From contig CAWHVV010000014.1 in assembly GCA_963832945.1 (NCBI GenBank), forward strand, positions 1-64,000: a stretch of 64,000 nucleotides of DNA, in the 5' to 3' direction. Source of the stretch: JAFEDN01 sp963832945. GTDB taxonomy: Bacteria > Pseudomonadota > Gammaproteobacteria > Coxiellales > Coxiellaceae. Every line of letters begins with the position of its first letter. Within the stretch, counting starts at the first letter, position 1. This document shows positions 53,644 through 62,748 of this stretch, piece after piece. The notes below the pieces were generated by a model. The model had not been told where the DNA came from and did no database searches. It saw nothing but the letters and a program-made list of their open reading frames with translations. Both the position numbers and the translations under genes were made by a program.

Positions 53644-54210
53644 TTAACTCTTAACGATAATAAAAATGGTTACATTGGGCTGGGTATCCTGAATATTTTC
53701 CGCCAAAACATCCAGTCCATAAATTTGTGCGGCGCGCTTTGAAGCGATAACAGCACTGCCGGCATCGATTTCTCCCGCTGCCAGCTGGCGTGCGGCTTTG
53801 GCGGTGTCCTGCCAGTTGATTCGTTCGGCATGGGATAATTCTTTTTGTAAATACAGTCCGCATTGCGCCAGGCCTTGTGGATGGGAAACAATTTTTTTAA
53901 CGTCGTCTAATCGTACGCCCGGGCGTGCGAGCAGACACTGATTAATGTTCAGGGAAAGCTGGCCGATCCATGTAAATAGATATTTTCCCATGGCCTCAAA
54001 AGCCATCGTCACCAAACCACCGCGGGAGTTAACCACGGGAAAAATGCCCAAATCGATTCGTCCTGCGGCGATAGCCGACAGCACACCTTCCATATCGACC
54101 AAAAAATCCAGAGTGGATTGAATGCCGGCCTGCCGCGAGTAAAGTTCCCCGGCTTCTTCCGAAAAAGAACCGGGTTCGCCGGATACGCCCAGTCTTATCA
54201 ATCCGGTCAT
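53644..54210 (-). CDS. Prephenate dehydratase-like protein without ACT domain
   Basis: A 188-aa protein from ATG 54210 (GTG 54213 is also possible). It has the bilobal dehydratase fold: RLGVSGEPGSFSEEAGELYS at the start, DLGIFPVVNSRGGLV, ARPGVRLDDVKKIVSHPQGLAQC and GSAVIASKRAAQIYGLDVLA. Prephenate dehydratases normally end this domain with a Thr-Arg-Phe motif; here it reads NVTIF, so the Arg is Ile. The C-terminal ACT (phenylalanine-sensing) domain is absent. Likely product phenylpyruvate. Activity is uncertain because of the Arg change. Confidence 0.78.
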   Translation of the reverse strand: MTGLIRLGVSGEPGSFSEEAGELYSRQAGIQSTLDFLVDMEGVLSAIAAGRIDLGIFPVVNSRGGLVTMAFEAMGKYLFTWIGQLSLNINQCLLARPGVRLDDVKKIVSHPQGLAQCGLYLQKELSHAERINWQDTAKAARQLAAGEIDAGSAVIASKRAAQIYGLDVLAENIQDTQPNVTIFIIVKS

Positions 54211-55312
54211 CACGGATCCCCCCGATTGGTGCGAAAATTTTGTCCCTGATTGCGCAGATAGTGGTCCATGACGACGAGGGCGGCCATGGCGTCAACGATG
54301 GGCACCGCTCGCGGCAACACGCAAGGGTCATGGCGTCCTGCGGCTGCGACGGTAACGGGTTGATGATGCCTGTCCACGGTCTGCTGCGCCCGCCCAATGG
54401 TGGAAACAGGCTTAAAAGCCACGCGAAAATAAATGTCCTCGCCCGTGGAAATGCCGCCCAATACGCCTCCGGCATGGTTAGTCTTTGGTCTTACTTGCTG
54501 ATTTTCCACGATAAATGGATCATTATGTTCACTGCCGCGCAGACTGACGCCGCTGAATCCAGAGCCAATTTCAAAGCCTTTCACGGCATTGATGCTCAGC
54601 ATCGCTTTACCCAAATCCGCTGAAAATTTGTCAAACACCGGCTCACCCAAGCCGGGTGGCGCGCGGCGAATAATTCCCTTGATAATGCCGCCGATGGAAT
54701 CGGATTCATTTTTAACTGTTTCAATCAGCGCAATCATTTGCTCGGCGATCTCGAATCGGGACAGCGAATAATATTTTTTTCAATATCCTCCGCCGTAACG
54801 TTGCGATAATCCACAGTGGTCATGATGCTGCCAACCTGTTCAACATAACTGAGCACTTCCACATTTAAATATTCTTTTAAATATTTTTTAGCAATCGCAC
54901 CACTGGCGACTCGCGCCAGAGTTTCTCTGGCGCTGGCCCTGCCGCTGCCGCGAAAGTCGCGCCCGCCATATTTTTTAAAATAAGTGAAGTCGGCGTGCGA
55001 TGGCCGGTATAAAGATTTCAATTCCTCATAATCTTGTGGGCGCATATCGGCATTATAAGCCAATAACAAAATCGGCGTACCGGTGGTTTTGCCTTCAAAT
55101 ACACCCGAAAGTATATGGATGATGTCCTGTTCCTGACGTGGTGTTGTGATGGGGCTTTGGCCGGGTTTGCGACGGTCTAGTTCCCGCTGAATTTCTTCTG
55201 CCTCAATGCTCAATCCCGGTGGGCAACCATCAATAATCACTCCCACTGCGCCGCCGTGCGATTCTCCACAGGTAGTGATTCGAAATGCCTCACCAAAGCT
55301 ATTTCCCGGCAT
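54210..55312 (-). pseudogene. aroC: Chorismate synthase, split by a single-base deletion
   Basis: Catalyses the last step to chorismate using reduced FMN. The first part starts MPGNSFGEAFRITTCGESHG (ATG 55312, GGAGG upstream) and runs YNADMRPQDYEELKSLYRPS, DFRGSGRASARETLARVASG. At CCCGATTCGAGATC (about 54751) one G is missing relative to GATTCGGAGATC, so the frame shifts into SRSPSK-stop. The other frame continues IALIETVKNESDSIGGIIKG, NHAGGVLGGISTGEDIYFRV. Restoring one base gives 367 aa, normal. Given seven intact partners in the operon, an assembly error is likely. Confidence 0.88.
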
Positions 55313-56429
55313 AAGCGCCTCCACAACATTGTTGAAATGCCTGTTTGACCACCGCGTCCGGGATGGGATGAGCATATGCGTCATCACCCTTATAAATTTC
55401 GCCAATAGTTTTTAGCAATACGTAACGGATTTTTCCCGACATTTTTTTCTTGTCATGCCGGGTGGCTTGAATAATTTTTTCCACGGAATATTTTTTAAGA
55501 TCATGAGCGTGAATATCCAGATCCGCGAAAAACGCAGCGATGAGCGCATAGTCGGCAGCGGCTAAAATTCCACTGAGTTCCGCTATTTTGGCCTCAATCA
55601 AAATTCCGTACGCGACCGCATAGCCGTGTAAAATTTTATAACCGGAAATTTTTTCGAGGGCGTGGCCGATAGTGTGTCCAAAATTAAGGATCATCCGCGG
55701 TCCTCTTTGTTCACGTTCATCTTCGGCAACCACCGCCGCTTTAATTTTAACGGCCTGCCGGATAGCTTTTTGCAGGGTTTTTTCATGACCGCCTAAACAC
55801 TGCCGCCAATTCTTTTGCAACCAGTGAAAACCTTTTTTATCACTGGTCAATGCCATTTTAATCGCTTCAATCAAGCCATTAATCAAATGCTTTTTGGGCA
55901 ACGATTGCAAACAACGGATGTCAGCGATTACCGCTCTGGGTTGCCAGAATGCGCCGATAAGATTTTTGCCATAGCTCGTGTCGATGGCCGTTTTACCGCC
56001 CACACTGCTGTCGACCATAGCCAATAGCGAAGTGGGTATTTGAATCAAGGGGATGCCGCGCATATAAGTCGCTGCGATAAAACCGGCGATATCACCGCAG
56101 ACGCCGCCTCCCAGCGCCAGACACACGGTGCTCTGACCGCAGCCGTGACGTAACATTTTTTCTTCCAGATTTTGCTTGACCTGCTGGTTTTTCGAGGCCT
56201 CGCCCGCGCGAAACGCCAGCAGTAAAACCCGCCGGCCGGATTTTTTTAAGGACTGCGCCAGGTCATGGCCATAGAGTTTGCGGATATGATGATCGGTAAT
56301 AATGACTATTTTTTCGAAATCACCGCAGCGCGACAGCCAGGTCTGCGGTTGTCGCAGCAATCCTGTCCGGATAACGATGGGATAACTGGAAGGCGGGCTG
56401 CCCGGAAGATGCACGGTGACTTTAGCCAT
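55299..56429 (-). CDS. aroB: 3-dehydroquinate synthase
   Basis: A 376-aa NAD- and metal-dependent enzyme for step 2. It has the VCLALGGGVCGDIAGFIAAT glycine loop, IPTSLLAMVDSSVGGKTAID, and the metal ligands in RMILNFGHTIGHALE. It overlaps aroG upstream and aroC downstream by 8 and 14 bp. Confidence 0.95.
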   Translation of the reverse strand: MAKVTVHLPGSPPSSYPIVIRTGLLRQPQTWLSRCGDFEKIVIITDHHIRKLYGHDLAQSLKKSGRRVLLLAFRAGEASKNQQVKQNLEEKMLRHGCGQSTVCLALGGGVCGDIAGFIAATYMRGIPLIQIPTSLLAMVDSSVGGKTAIDTSYGKNLIGAFWQPRAVIADIRCLQSLPKKHLINGLIEAIKMALTSDKKGFHWLQKNWRQCLGGHEKTLQKAIRQAVKIKAAVVAEDEREQRGPRMILNFGHTIGHALEKISGYKILHGYAVAYGILIEAKIAELSGILAAADYALIAAFFADLDIHAHDLKKYSVEKIIQATRHDKKKMSGKIRYVLLKTIGEIYKGDDAYAHPIPDAVVKQAFQQCCGGAYAGK

Positions 56430-57471
56430 GAGCGGTCAGCCGGTCAGCCAAATTTAACAGCATCGCTTCGGTGGTTTCCCAACCCAGGCAGCCGTCGGTA
56501 ATGGATAAACCGTTCCTATCCACAATTTCGGGATGGGCGGGGTCTATTTTCTGGCATCCTTCTTTTAAAAAGCTTTCAACCATAAATCCCCTGACCAGTT
56601 TTTTTAGTTCGGGGAATTGACGCAAACTGATCATCACTTCTTCAATTACTTTGGGCTGATAACGGTAATCTTTTTTACCATTGATCATGCAGTTGTCATG
56701 ACTGGCGTCGATAATGACCGCGGGATGGTGAATAGTGTGTTGGTCCATTAACCGCTGAACTTCGCGTAAATCGGCCTCGCTATAATTAGGGCCCAAATTA
56801 CTGCCTCTCAATACGAGATGAGCAAAAGGATTGCCATTGGTTTGTACTTCATGGCCATCCAGAACAGCGACGTGCGCGGATTGTGCTGCCAGCACGCTGT
56901 TAATACCGATGGCCAAAGAGCCATGAGTCGGATTTTTCATTCCGACTGCGCAATCAATCGCGGAGGCAAAAATGCGGTGTTCCTGGTCCTCCGTGCTGCG
57001 GGCGCCGATGGCAACCCACGATAATAATTCCAGAAAACCCTTGGCATTGTGGGTAAACAGCGCTTCGTCCGCGATTGCCAGGCCGGTTTGAATTACGTTG
57101 ACCATCATTCGGCGCGCGTAAAGAATTCCCGCGCTGATGTCAGGGGCCGTCAGAGGATCCGGCTGATTTACCGGCCCGGTCCAGCCTTTGGTAGTGCGTG
57201 GTTTTTGTATGTAGACGCGCATAACCAGTTTCAGCCGCTCTTTGACCTTTTCACTCAGGCGCAGTAATTTCTCCGCATACTGAAACACCGCGGAATCTGG
57301 CCATGCCGAGCAGGGCCCCACCACGAAAAGCAGGCGCGGGTCTTTTCCGGACAGAATATCTTTCACTTCCTGGCGATCTTTCAAGACCTGATCGTAGCCT
57401 GCGGCAGACAGCGGCAATGATTGAATAATTTCTTCCGGCGGGGGAAGTTTTTTGATGATCGTATAATTCAC
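56422..57471 (-). CDS. aroG: 3-deoxy-7-phosphoheptulonate synthase (class I)
   Basis: A 349-aa DAHP synthase that condenses PEP and erythrose-4-phosphate at the pathway entry. It has VVGPCSAWPDSAVFQYAEKL, MRVYIQKPRTTKGWTGPVN, WVAIGARSTEDQEHR (PEP site), GMKNPTHG and IDASHDNC. This is the AroF/G/H type. Whether it senses Phe, Tyr or Trp cannot be read by eye, so the symbol is tentative. The usual 'SHANS' is 'SHDNC' here. Confidence 0.92.
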   Translation of the reverse strand: MNYTIIKKLPPPEEIIQSLPLSAAGYDQVLKDRQEVKDILSGKDPRLLFVVGPCSAWPDSAVFQYAEKLLRLSEKVKERLKLVMRVYIQKPRTTKGWTGPVNQPDPLTAPDISAGILYARRMMVNVIQTGLAIADEALFTHNAKGFLELLSWVAIGARSTEDQEHRIFASAIDCAVGMKNPTHGSLAIGINSVLAAQSAHVAVLDGHEVQTNGNPFAHLVLRGSNLGPNYSEADLREVQRLMDQHTIHHPAVIIDASHDNCMINGKKDYRYQPKVIEEVMISLRQFPELKKLVRGFMVESFLKEGCQKIDPAHPEIVDRNGLSITDGCLGWETTEAMLLNLADRLTAHG

Positions 57472-57998
57472 CCGGTTTTCTCCAGTGATCTTAATATTAG
57501 CGCCACAGTTTGCGCGACTGCGTGAGTGTTATCAACTGTGATATTCGCCAGTTTAGCATAGACCTTCTCACGTTGACTCCATAACTGCTGAAAAAATTGC
57601 TGTGGATCCTGTTCTTTGGGGAAAAAAGCAGGGACGCCGCGGGCTATCATCCGCTTATAAATTACCTGAGGTTCCGCGGTAAGGTAGATTAATAAATGTG
57701 ATTTAAGCAAATTTTGATTTTCAGGGCGCAATGGCGTGCCGCCGCCGAGCGCTATTACCGCAGGTGATTGCTGTAGTACCTCGCGCAACGCCGCTGTTTC
57801 GTAATCGCGAAAAAAGTTTTCGCCATGACGGTGAAAAATTTCGCGGCAGGAGAGCGCTTCACCCTGCTGCCGGTGATAATTTTCCTTAATGCGATCATCC
57901 AGATCAATAAACGGCATCTGCATTCTTTTTCCCAGGTGTTTGCCGACGGTTGATTTGCCGACGTGTTTGAACCCCAGCAAAATAATATGTCCTGTCAT
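57468..57998 (-). CDS. aroK: Shikimate kinase
   Basis: A 176-aa nucleoside-monophosphate-kinase fold enzyme phosphorylating shikimate. P-loop GFKHVGKSTVGKHL, shikimate-binding FIDLDDRIKE, VIALGGGTPLR. It overlaps aroA and aroG by 4 bp on each side. Length is typical. Confidence 0.94.
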   Translation of the reverse strand: MTGHIILLGFKHVGKSTVGKHLGKRMQMPFIDLDDRIKENYHRQQGEALSCREIFHRHGENFFRDYETAALREVLQQSPAVIALGGGTPLRPENQNLLKSHLLIYLTAEPQVIYKRMIARGVPAFFPKEQDPQQFFQQLWSQREKVYAKLANITVDNTHAVAQTVALILRSLEKTG

Positions 57999-59284
57999 GC
58001 CGTTTCCATGCGCGCACCAAGCGCCTGCATCGTTTCAATGAAGGTGGGAAAGGTTTTGTCGATGGCTTCGGCGTCATCAATCAGGGTCGCGCCATCGGCT
58101 ATCAATCCTGCGATGGACAGAGCCATGACGGTGCGGTGGTCGCCAAAACCTCTTACCCGGTTGCCTTTGAGCGGGCTTTGATAAATAGTCATACCATCGG
58201 GATACTCTTCGATGGTTGCTCCCAGACGGGTTAAACCCTGAGTGAGCGAGTGGATACGATCGGTTTCTTTTATGCGGGCCTGTTTGACATTGACGATGGC
58301 CGTTTTACCTGTGGCCTGGGTTCCAATTACGGCTAAAACCGGTAACAGATCGGGGATATCGTTGGCGTCGATACGTATTCCCGTTAATTTTTTCCCACCC
58401 CGGATCACCAGACGGGAAGATTCTACGACAATATCCGCTCCCATTTCCTGTAAAATGGTGATGAGGCGTTTGTCGCCCTGCGGGTCTTGCATATCCAGAC
58501 CCTGTAATTCCACCGGATCGCCAAGGAGTACCCCGGCTATGATCAGGGCGGAGGCGGAAGAAAAATCTCCCGTCAGGATTTTTCGAAAAGGCTGGTAACG
58601 CTGCCGTCCGGGGATGGAAAATATATCAGAGTTTGCAGAGATTCGATGGTCGTAGTGAATTTGTTGTTCCTGCAGCCATTTTAAAGTCATTTCCACATAA
58701 GGACGTTCGTGCAAATCCTGCACGGAAACTTCGCTGTCGCGTTCTGCGCAGGGAAGGGCTATCAATAGCGCGGACAAATATTGTGAACTTAATCCTTCTA
58801 CCTCTGTTTTGCCCCCCAGTAAATGGCCGCTGACGACGAGCGGACAGGCTCCGGAACGGGATTGATATTCCATGGTGAGACCCAGATTCCGCAGAGCATC
58901 CACCAGGGTACGAATGGGCCTTGCCCGCATCTGATCACCGCAATCAAAAATGATGGGAGCGGGATTTTGCCGGTACCCCAGGAGCGGTAATGCGAAGCGG
59001 GTAGTAATTCCCGAGTTGCCCGAATATATGGCGGGGGCATTCACGGCCAGCGGCAGGCCGGAACTTTCCACGGTTATTTCCATGCCCTGCCGGGTAAGTC
59101 TGGCGCCGAGATCCTGGCAAACGCGCATGGCGTCGGACATGTCCTCCGAATCCAGAACGTTGATTAAGGTGGACTTCCCTGCCGCCATCAAGGCAAAAAT
59201 CAATCCACGGATATTCTGGGATTTTGAGCTGGGTGGCGTGACCGACCCGGAGAGCAGGCCGGTTTTGTGAACGATTAATTCCAT
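57995..59284 (-). CDS. aroA: 5-enolpyruvylshikimate-3-phosphate synthase
   Basis: A 429-aa EPSP synthase, the glyphosate target. It has the N-terminal SGSVTPPSSKSQNIRGLIFA (catalytic Lys), GNSGITTRFALPLLG (the PEP/glyphosate loop, here with G-N-S-G-I-T-T-R), GLSSQYLSALLIALP, and DIPDLLPVLAVIGTQATGKT. First gene of the aro operon; the nearest upstream gene (vapC-like) is 48 bp away. Confidence 0.95.
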   Translation of the reverse strand: MELIVHKTGLLSGSVTPPSSKSQNIRGLIFALMAAGKSTLINVLDSEDMSDAMRVCQDLGARLTRQGMEITVESSGLPLAVNAPAIYSGNSGITTRFALPLLGYRQNPAPIIFDCGDQMRARPIRTLVDALRNLGLTMEYQSRSGACPLVVSGHLLGGKTEVEGLSSQYLSALLIALPCAERDSEVSVQDLHERPYVEMTLKWLQEQQIHYDHRISANSDIFSIPGRQRYQPFRKILTGDFSSASALIIAGVLLGDPVELQGLDMQDPQGDKRLITILQEMGADIVVESSRLVIRGGKKLTGIRIDANDIPDLLPVLAVIGTQATGKTAIVNVKQARIKETDRIHSLTQGLTRLGATIEEYPDGMTIYQSPLKGNRVRGFGDHRTVMALSIAGLIADGATLIDDAEAIDKTFPTFIETMQALGARMETA

Positions 59285-59332
59285 ACAATCCTCTCAGTGA
59301 TCACTAGACAAATTTGGCTACCCTGGCGCTCT

Positions 59333-59725
59333 TTATAATTTAATGACGTCTTTAAGGCGGGAAAATTTCGCGTCAAAAGTATAAAATTGTCGGATATTTG
59401 CGATCCTGGTTGCTGCTAATATCATGCAATCAGAAAAATCTGCATTATTATTTTTATAAAAAACAAGCGCCTCTAAAAAAATGGACTCGTGCTCTACTGT
59501 GAATGCGGAGTTTTCATAAATTTCCTGTAATATACTGGTAATTTGTTGCTTATTTAATTTATACGCGCGACTAAAAACCCAAGCCATTTCCACCAAAACA
59601 ATTTGTGTCAAATAAATATTTTTGGCTTTCTTTACCAGCTCTCTGGCCTTGTTCACTTGAGTAGTTTCTAAATCATCAATGAATACTCTCACCAGGATGT
59701 TAGTATCAATCGCAATCATCGGCAT
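59333..59725 (-). CDS. PIN-domain ribonuclease toxin (VapC-like)
   Basis: A 130-aa PIN protein. Active-site acids are the Asp in MIAIDTNILVRVF (6), the Glu in VLVEMAWVFSRAY (about 48), the Asp in NADFSDCMILAAT (about 101) and the Asp in YTFDAKFSRL (about 119). It overlaps the antitoxin end by 20 bp. Relatives cleave initiator tRNA or rRNA. Confidence 0.88.
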   Translation of the reverse strand: MPMIAIDTNILVRVFIDDLETTQVNKARELVKKAKNIYLTQIVLVEMAWVFSRAYKLNKQQITSILQEIYENSAFTVEHESIFLEALVFYKNNNADFSDCMILAATRIANIRQFYTFDAKFSRLKDVIKL

Positions 59726-59945
59726 AACCGGCTTCTATTGCTTTTTGAATATCCTCTAAAGATATTTTTTTATCGACCCGGTACATACCAAATGCTTGAG
59801 TAATATCTTCTTTCTTTTTTGAAATCAATAACTTATGATCAATAGCTTCAAAGACAACCTTGTCTCCGGGATGTAAATCTAAAGCTTGTCGTAACTCGGC
59901 AGGAACCGTAACCTGGCCTTTGGATGTAAGAGTGGAAGAATACAT
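59706..59945 (-). CDS. AbrB/MazE-fold antitoxin (VapB-like)
   Basis: A 79-aa protein. The ATG at 59945 has GGAGGT upstream and gives MYSSTLTSKGQVTVPAELRQ, the swapped-hairpin AbrB DNA-binding domain, then ALDLHPGDKVVFEAIDHKLL. The tail (ISLEDIQKAIEAGY) would bind the PIN toxin. A longer frame upstream is unsupported. Repeats of TTATTACCTC just upstream (about 59947-59975) are operator candidates. Confidence 0.88.
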   Translation of the reverse strand: MYSSTLTSKGQVTVPAELRQALDLHPGDKVVFEAIDHKLLISKKKEDITQAFGMYRVDKKISLEDIQKAIEAGYADDCD

Positions 59946-60060
59946 TATTACCTCCGAATATTTTTTATTACCTCTTGGAATAATTATTACATAAACCTCC
60001 AGGTATTTCAAATCACTCTTTTTGTGATTTTGCTGCCGCTGTGGTAAGGTATAGTTCTGA

Positions 60061-60732
60061 ATGATTTTTAAACGTATTATCTTATGGCTGATGTTACTCA
60101 TGACTGGCGTAATGGCAGAGGCGTCCTCACTTTCCTGGCATAATCCCGCGTTGATACCGTTAGTTCAGTTTTTTAACCAATCTAAATTACCGCGAAAGGA
60201 TTGGCCGGGCATTTACCCGGTCAGGAAAAGCGAATTACCGGTTCCTTATGATTTTTTACTCACACAACCGGTGATGACATTAGGCATTGCGCACTATTAT
60301 CAACGCACACCCAAAGTACGTCCGCCACTGTATGTTGTGGAAGACGCACAACAGCACATTTATTCCCGGGGTATCATCATGATCGTCGATAAAAATGCGC
60401 GGCGTGATGATGCCAGCCGCGCCGACCATTTGCGGCAAAGCACCATTGTTGAGTTGGGTTTAATTAATATCAATACCGCGGTTTTGCCGGAGGGTTTCCT
60501 CGATGAAATCAGGCATAGCCGTACTCCCTTTGGCGCATTACTGGCAAAATATCAGGTAAAAACCCATGATACTGATCAGTATTTTTTTAAAATCCAGTGT
60601 CAGAAGGTCTTACGCCTAAATTTGGGCTGTAGTCGTGGGCAAATGTTATATGGCCGTACAAACACCCTGGTGAATCAACAAAATATAAGAGTAGCCAATG
60701 TGGTGGAAATTCTAACTGGTTACGGGAGATGA
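60061..60732 (+). CDS. Exported protein with chorismate-lyase-like (UbiC) C-terminal domain
   Basis: A 223-aa protein. The Sec signal peptide IFKRIILWLMLLMTGVMAEA probably ends at AEA-SS. The mature part has a UbiC/UTRA-like pattern: IVELGLININTAVLPEGFLD, EIRHSRTPFGALLAKYQV, then a closing LNLGCSRGQMLYGRTNTLVN / NIRVANVVEIL. UbiC makes 4-hydroxybenzoate for ubiquinone in the cytoplasm; an exported form would be unexpected. Two Cys (in IQCQKV and LGCSRG) could pair. Family assignment is tentative. It overlaps the convergent next gene by 13 bp. Confidence 0.6.
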   Translation: MIFKRIILWLMLLMTGVMAEASSLSWHNPALIPLVQFFNQSKLPRKDWPGIYPVRKSELPVPYDFLLTQPVMTLGIAHYYQRTPKVRPPLYVVEDAQQHIYSRGIIMIVDKNARRDDASRADHLRQSTIVELGLININTAVLPEGFLDEIRHSRTPFGALLAKYQVKTHDTDQYFFKIQCQKVLRLNLGCSRGQMLYGRTNTLVNQQNIRVANVVEILTGYGR

Positions 60733-62405
60733 TCTATTAATTTGCCGTCATTCGTGAAACTGATTTGGTCAAAACCTGCAGCGCCTGACAGGGCCTTACC
60801 ATTCACAAAATACCCGTCCTTTTGCTGGGAAAAATTCGGCGTTTGATAACCGAGTAGCCGCGCTACCGCTTCTGATAATTCATAATGAGACATATAACGA
60901 TTGTTGATATCTTCCCGGAATTTTTGTTTCAGAAAATCAAAATTGGCGCCATGGAAGGTCATAAAAACCATGGGGACATAGTGTTGATCCTTCATCCTAA
61001 TGTTTTCATGTCCATAAATACCGTTTTCGCCCAGGGACTCGCCGTGATCGGAAGTGAAAATCAGCAAGGTGGGACGATTGGCTTTCTGGTGAACCATCTG
61101 AACTATCTGTCCCAGCACGTAGTCTGTATAACGGACGGTATTATCATAAGTATCAATCTGTGTTTGCTGGAAAGAGTTTGTTTTGCCCTTTGCAAAAAAA
61201 TTAAATTGCTCAGGATAATGTTCAATATAGGGGGTGTGGGATCCACTTTGTTCCAGTACCATAAAAGTCGGTTTTTTAAAATCGGCAGTTTTAAGGTAAT
61301 GGAAAAGATTGATATCATAAACGAGTTGGTGGAAAGGGGCTCCGAATATCAGGGAATCGCCATAGTGATCGATATATTTGGGAAATAAATAAGATTTAGT
61401 CACATTTAAACTGGAATGGGCTTGTGCGGTAATGAAATGTGTTTCAAAACCATTTTCCTGAGCCATTTTAAAAAGATTGCGATGACCGCTGGAAAGCTGG
61501 AGCGTGGCGTCTGGCCGCACAAGCATATTAAAAAAGGAGGACAATGTGACGTCCGTCGAGACACCTGCTGAAATGCCTTCTTTAAAGATGACGTTAGAAT
61601 TGTTTTTTATTGAGTCCAGATAAGGCGTTGTCGGCCGGGAATAACCATAACTCGACATGTGTTTGTCAGTTAAGCTCTCTCCCATGACGATAATAATATT
61701 AATATTGGGGTGAGGGACCAAGAGGGACAGGGGTGGCGCCACAGGTTGAGCAAACCGGTTTGGAATAAAGAATTGATGCGGCAGGGTCACGGCAAAATAA
61801 TATAACAGTGTTTTCTGGGATGATATCCACAGATTTTCGGCAACTCCCGGATATTGCCCATCACTGTGAGTGATGACTTTACGTCTCCCCTCATGAAGCG
61901 AGGTGTAAATAATACTGCGAATAGGAATGCACGATATCACTACGAATATTATCCATATGTATGGAAGGCGCAATCTCCCAGGAAAGATTTTAATAGCCAG
62001 CCAGATTATAGCGAAAGCGCCGGCGCAAATCAGTAAAGGGATATAAGTGATACTGAGCATCTGACTGAAGATGTGTAAAACTTCAATGCTATCAGAAAAA
62101 AATAAAGTAATGTCATAAGGAGAAACCGGAATACCAAAATAGGCTGAATGAATCAGTTGAATGCACAGGATGGTGAACATGATTCCCGTGACGATTAAGA
62201 TCGAGCGGTCTTTAAAAAATGCTGATAATAAAAAAGCAAGTCCGAGCATCAGGAACAAACCATTACCGGTTGCGGTGCTCCAGAAGAATTGGTGGCTATT
62301 GTATTGATAATATTGGTCCGATACCGCCATACAGCTAAAAATAACCAGACCAAGCAGGAAACTGGAAATTAAGGAAGATTTTTTAATTTTACTGGTAAAA
62401 CGCAT
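60720..62405 (-). CDS. Phosphoethanolamine transferase / sulfatase-fold membrane enzyme
   Basis: A 561-aa inner-membrane protein with five N-terminal helices (to about 175) and a periplasmic alkaline-phosphatase-fold domain. The nucleophile Thr is in ISAGVSTDVTLSSFFN, metal sites are in VMGESLTDKHMSSYGYSRPT and FTSDHGESLGENGIYGHE, and the substrate region is EQSGSHTPYIEHYPEQF. It resembles EptA/OpgE-type enzymes that add phosphoethanolamine to lipid A or glucans. The exact acceptor is unknown. Convergent with the UbiC-like gene. Confidence 0.87.
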   Translation of the reverse strand: MRFTSKIKKSSLISSFLLGLVIFSCMAVSDQYYQYNSHQFFWSTATGNGLFLMLGLAFLLSAFFKDRSILIVTGIMFTILCIQLIHSAYFGIPVSPYDITLFFSDSIEVLHIFSQMLSITYIPLLICAGAFAIIWLAIKIFPGRLRLPYIWIIFVVISCIPIRSIIYTSLHEGRRKVITHSDGQYPGVAENLWISSQKTLLYYFAVTLPHQFFIPNRFAQPVAPPLSLLVPHPNINIIIVMGESLTDKHMSSYGYSRPTTPYLDSIKNNSNVIFKEGISAGVSTDVTLSSFFNMLVRPDATLQLSSGHRNLFKMAQENGFETHFITAQAHSSLNVTKSYLFPKYIDHYGDSLIFGAPFHQLVYDINLFHYLKTADFKKPTFMVLEQSGSHTPYIEHYPEQFNFFAKGKTNSFQQTQIDTYDNTVRYTDYVLGQIVQMVHQKANRPTLLIFTSDHGESLGENGIYGHENIRMKDQHYVPMVFMTFHGANFDFLKQKFREDINNRYMSHYELSEAVARLLGYQTPNFSQQKDGYFVNGKALSGAAGFDQISFTNDGKLIDHLP

Positions 62406-62534
62406 TTCTATGACTCTTTGTTATGCTGACCCGTTGAGTTAGGTCACGGTGAGCTAACGCTCAACCTTTCTCGAGTGAGTACTGAGACACTATAATTAAG
62501 CAGGGTGTTTAGGTCAATATGCGACTATTCAGAC
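62406..62534. other. Intergenic stretch before the MITE
   Basis: Upstream region of the transferase gene. No gene was recognised. With the MITE excised, its last bases (ATGCGACTATTCAGAC) join in frame to the ATPase fragment at 62749. Confidence 0.4.
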
Positions 62535-62740
62535 CAGCAATTCCCGCTGAGTACAGCGAAAATTGCTTCCTGTTTTTATCCTGCGCTCGGCGGAGCCGAT
62601 GCTCGGAATGAAGGGGGAGCGCTGCGCGCTGCTCCCCCTTGCGATCCCCCATCGCGGGGATAATTTTCTACGAAAATTATTTTTTATAAGGGTGATTTAT
62701 TATTTTAAATCAAACAGTTAAAATTCACCGGGAATTACTG
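62535..62740 (+). mobile_element. Full copy of the IS-related MITE with perfect 9-bp target duplication
   Basis: 206 bp. It begins CAGCAATTCCCGCTGAGTAC and ends ACCGGGAATTACTG. The same TATTCAGAC lies on both sides (62526-62534 and 62741-62749), a perfect duplication. Internal sequence is nearly that of the copy at 46780, but the central hairpin loop has changed while the GGGGGAGC/GCTCCCCC arms remain paired. Confidence 0.93.
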
Positions 62741-62748
62741 TATTCAGA

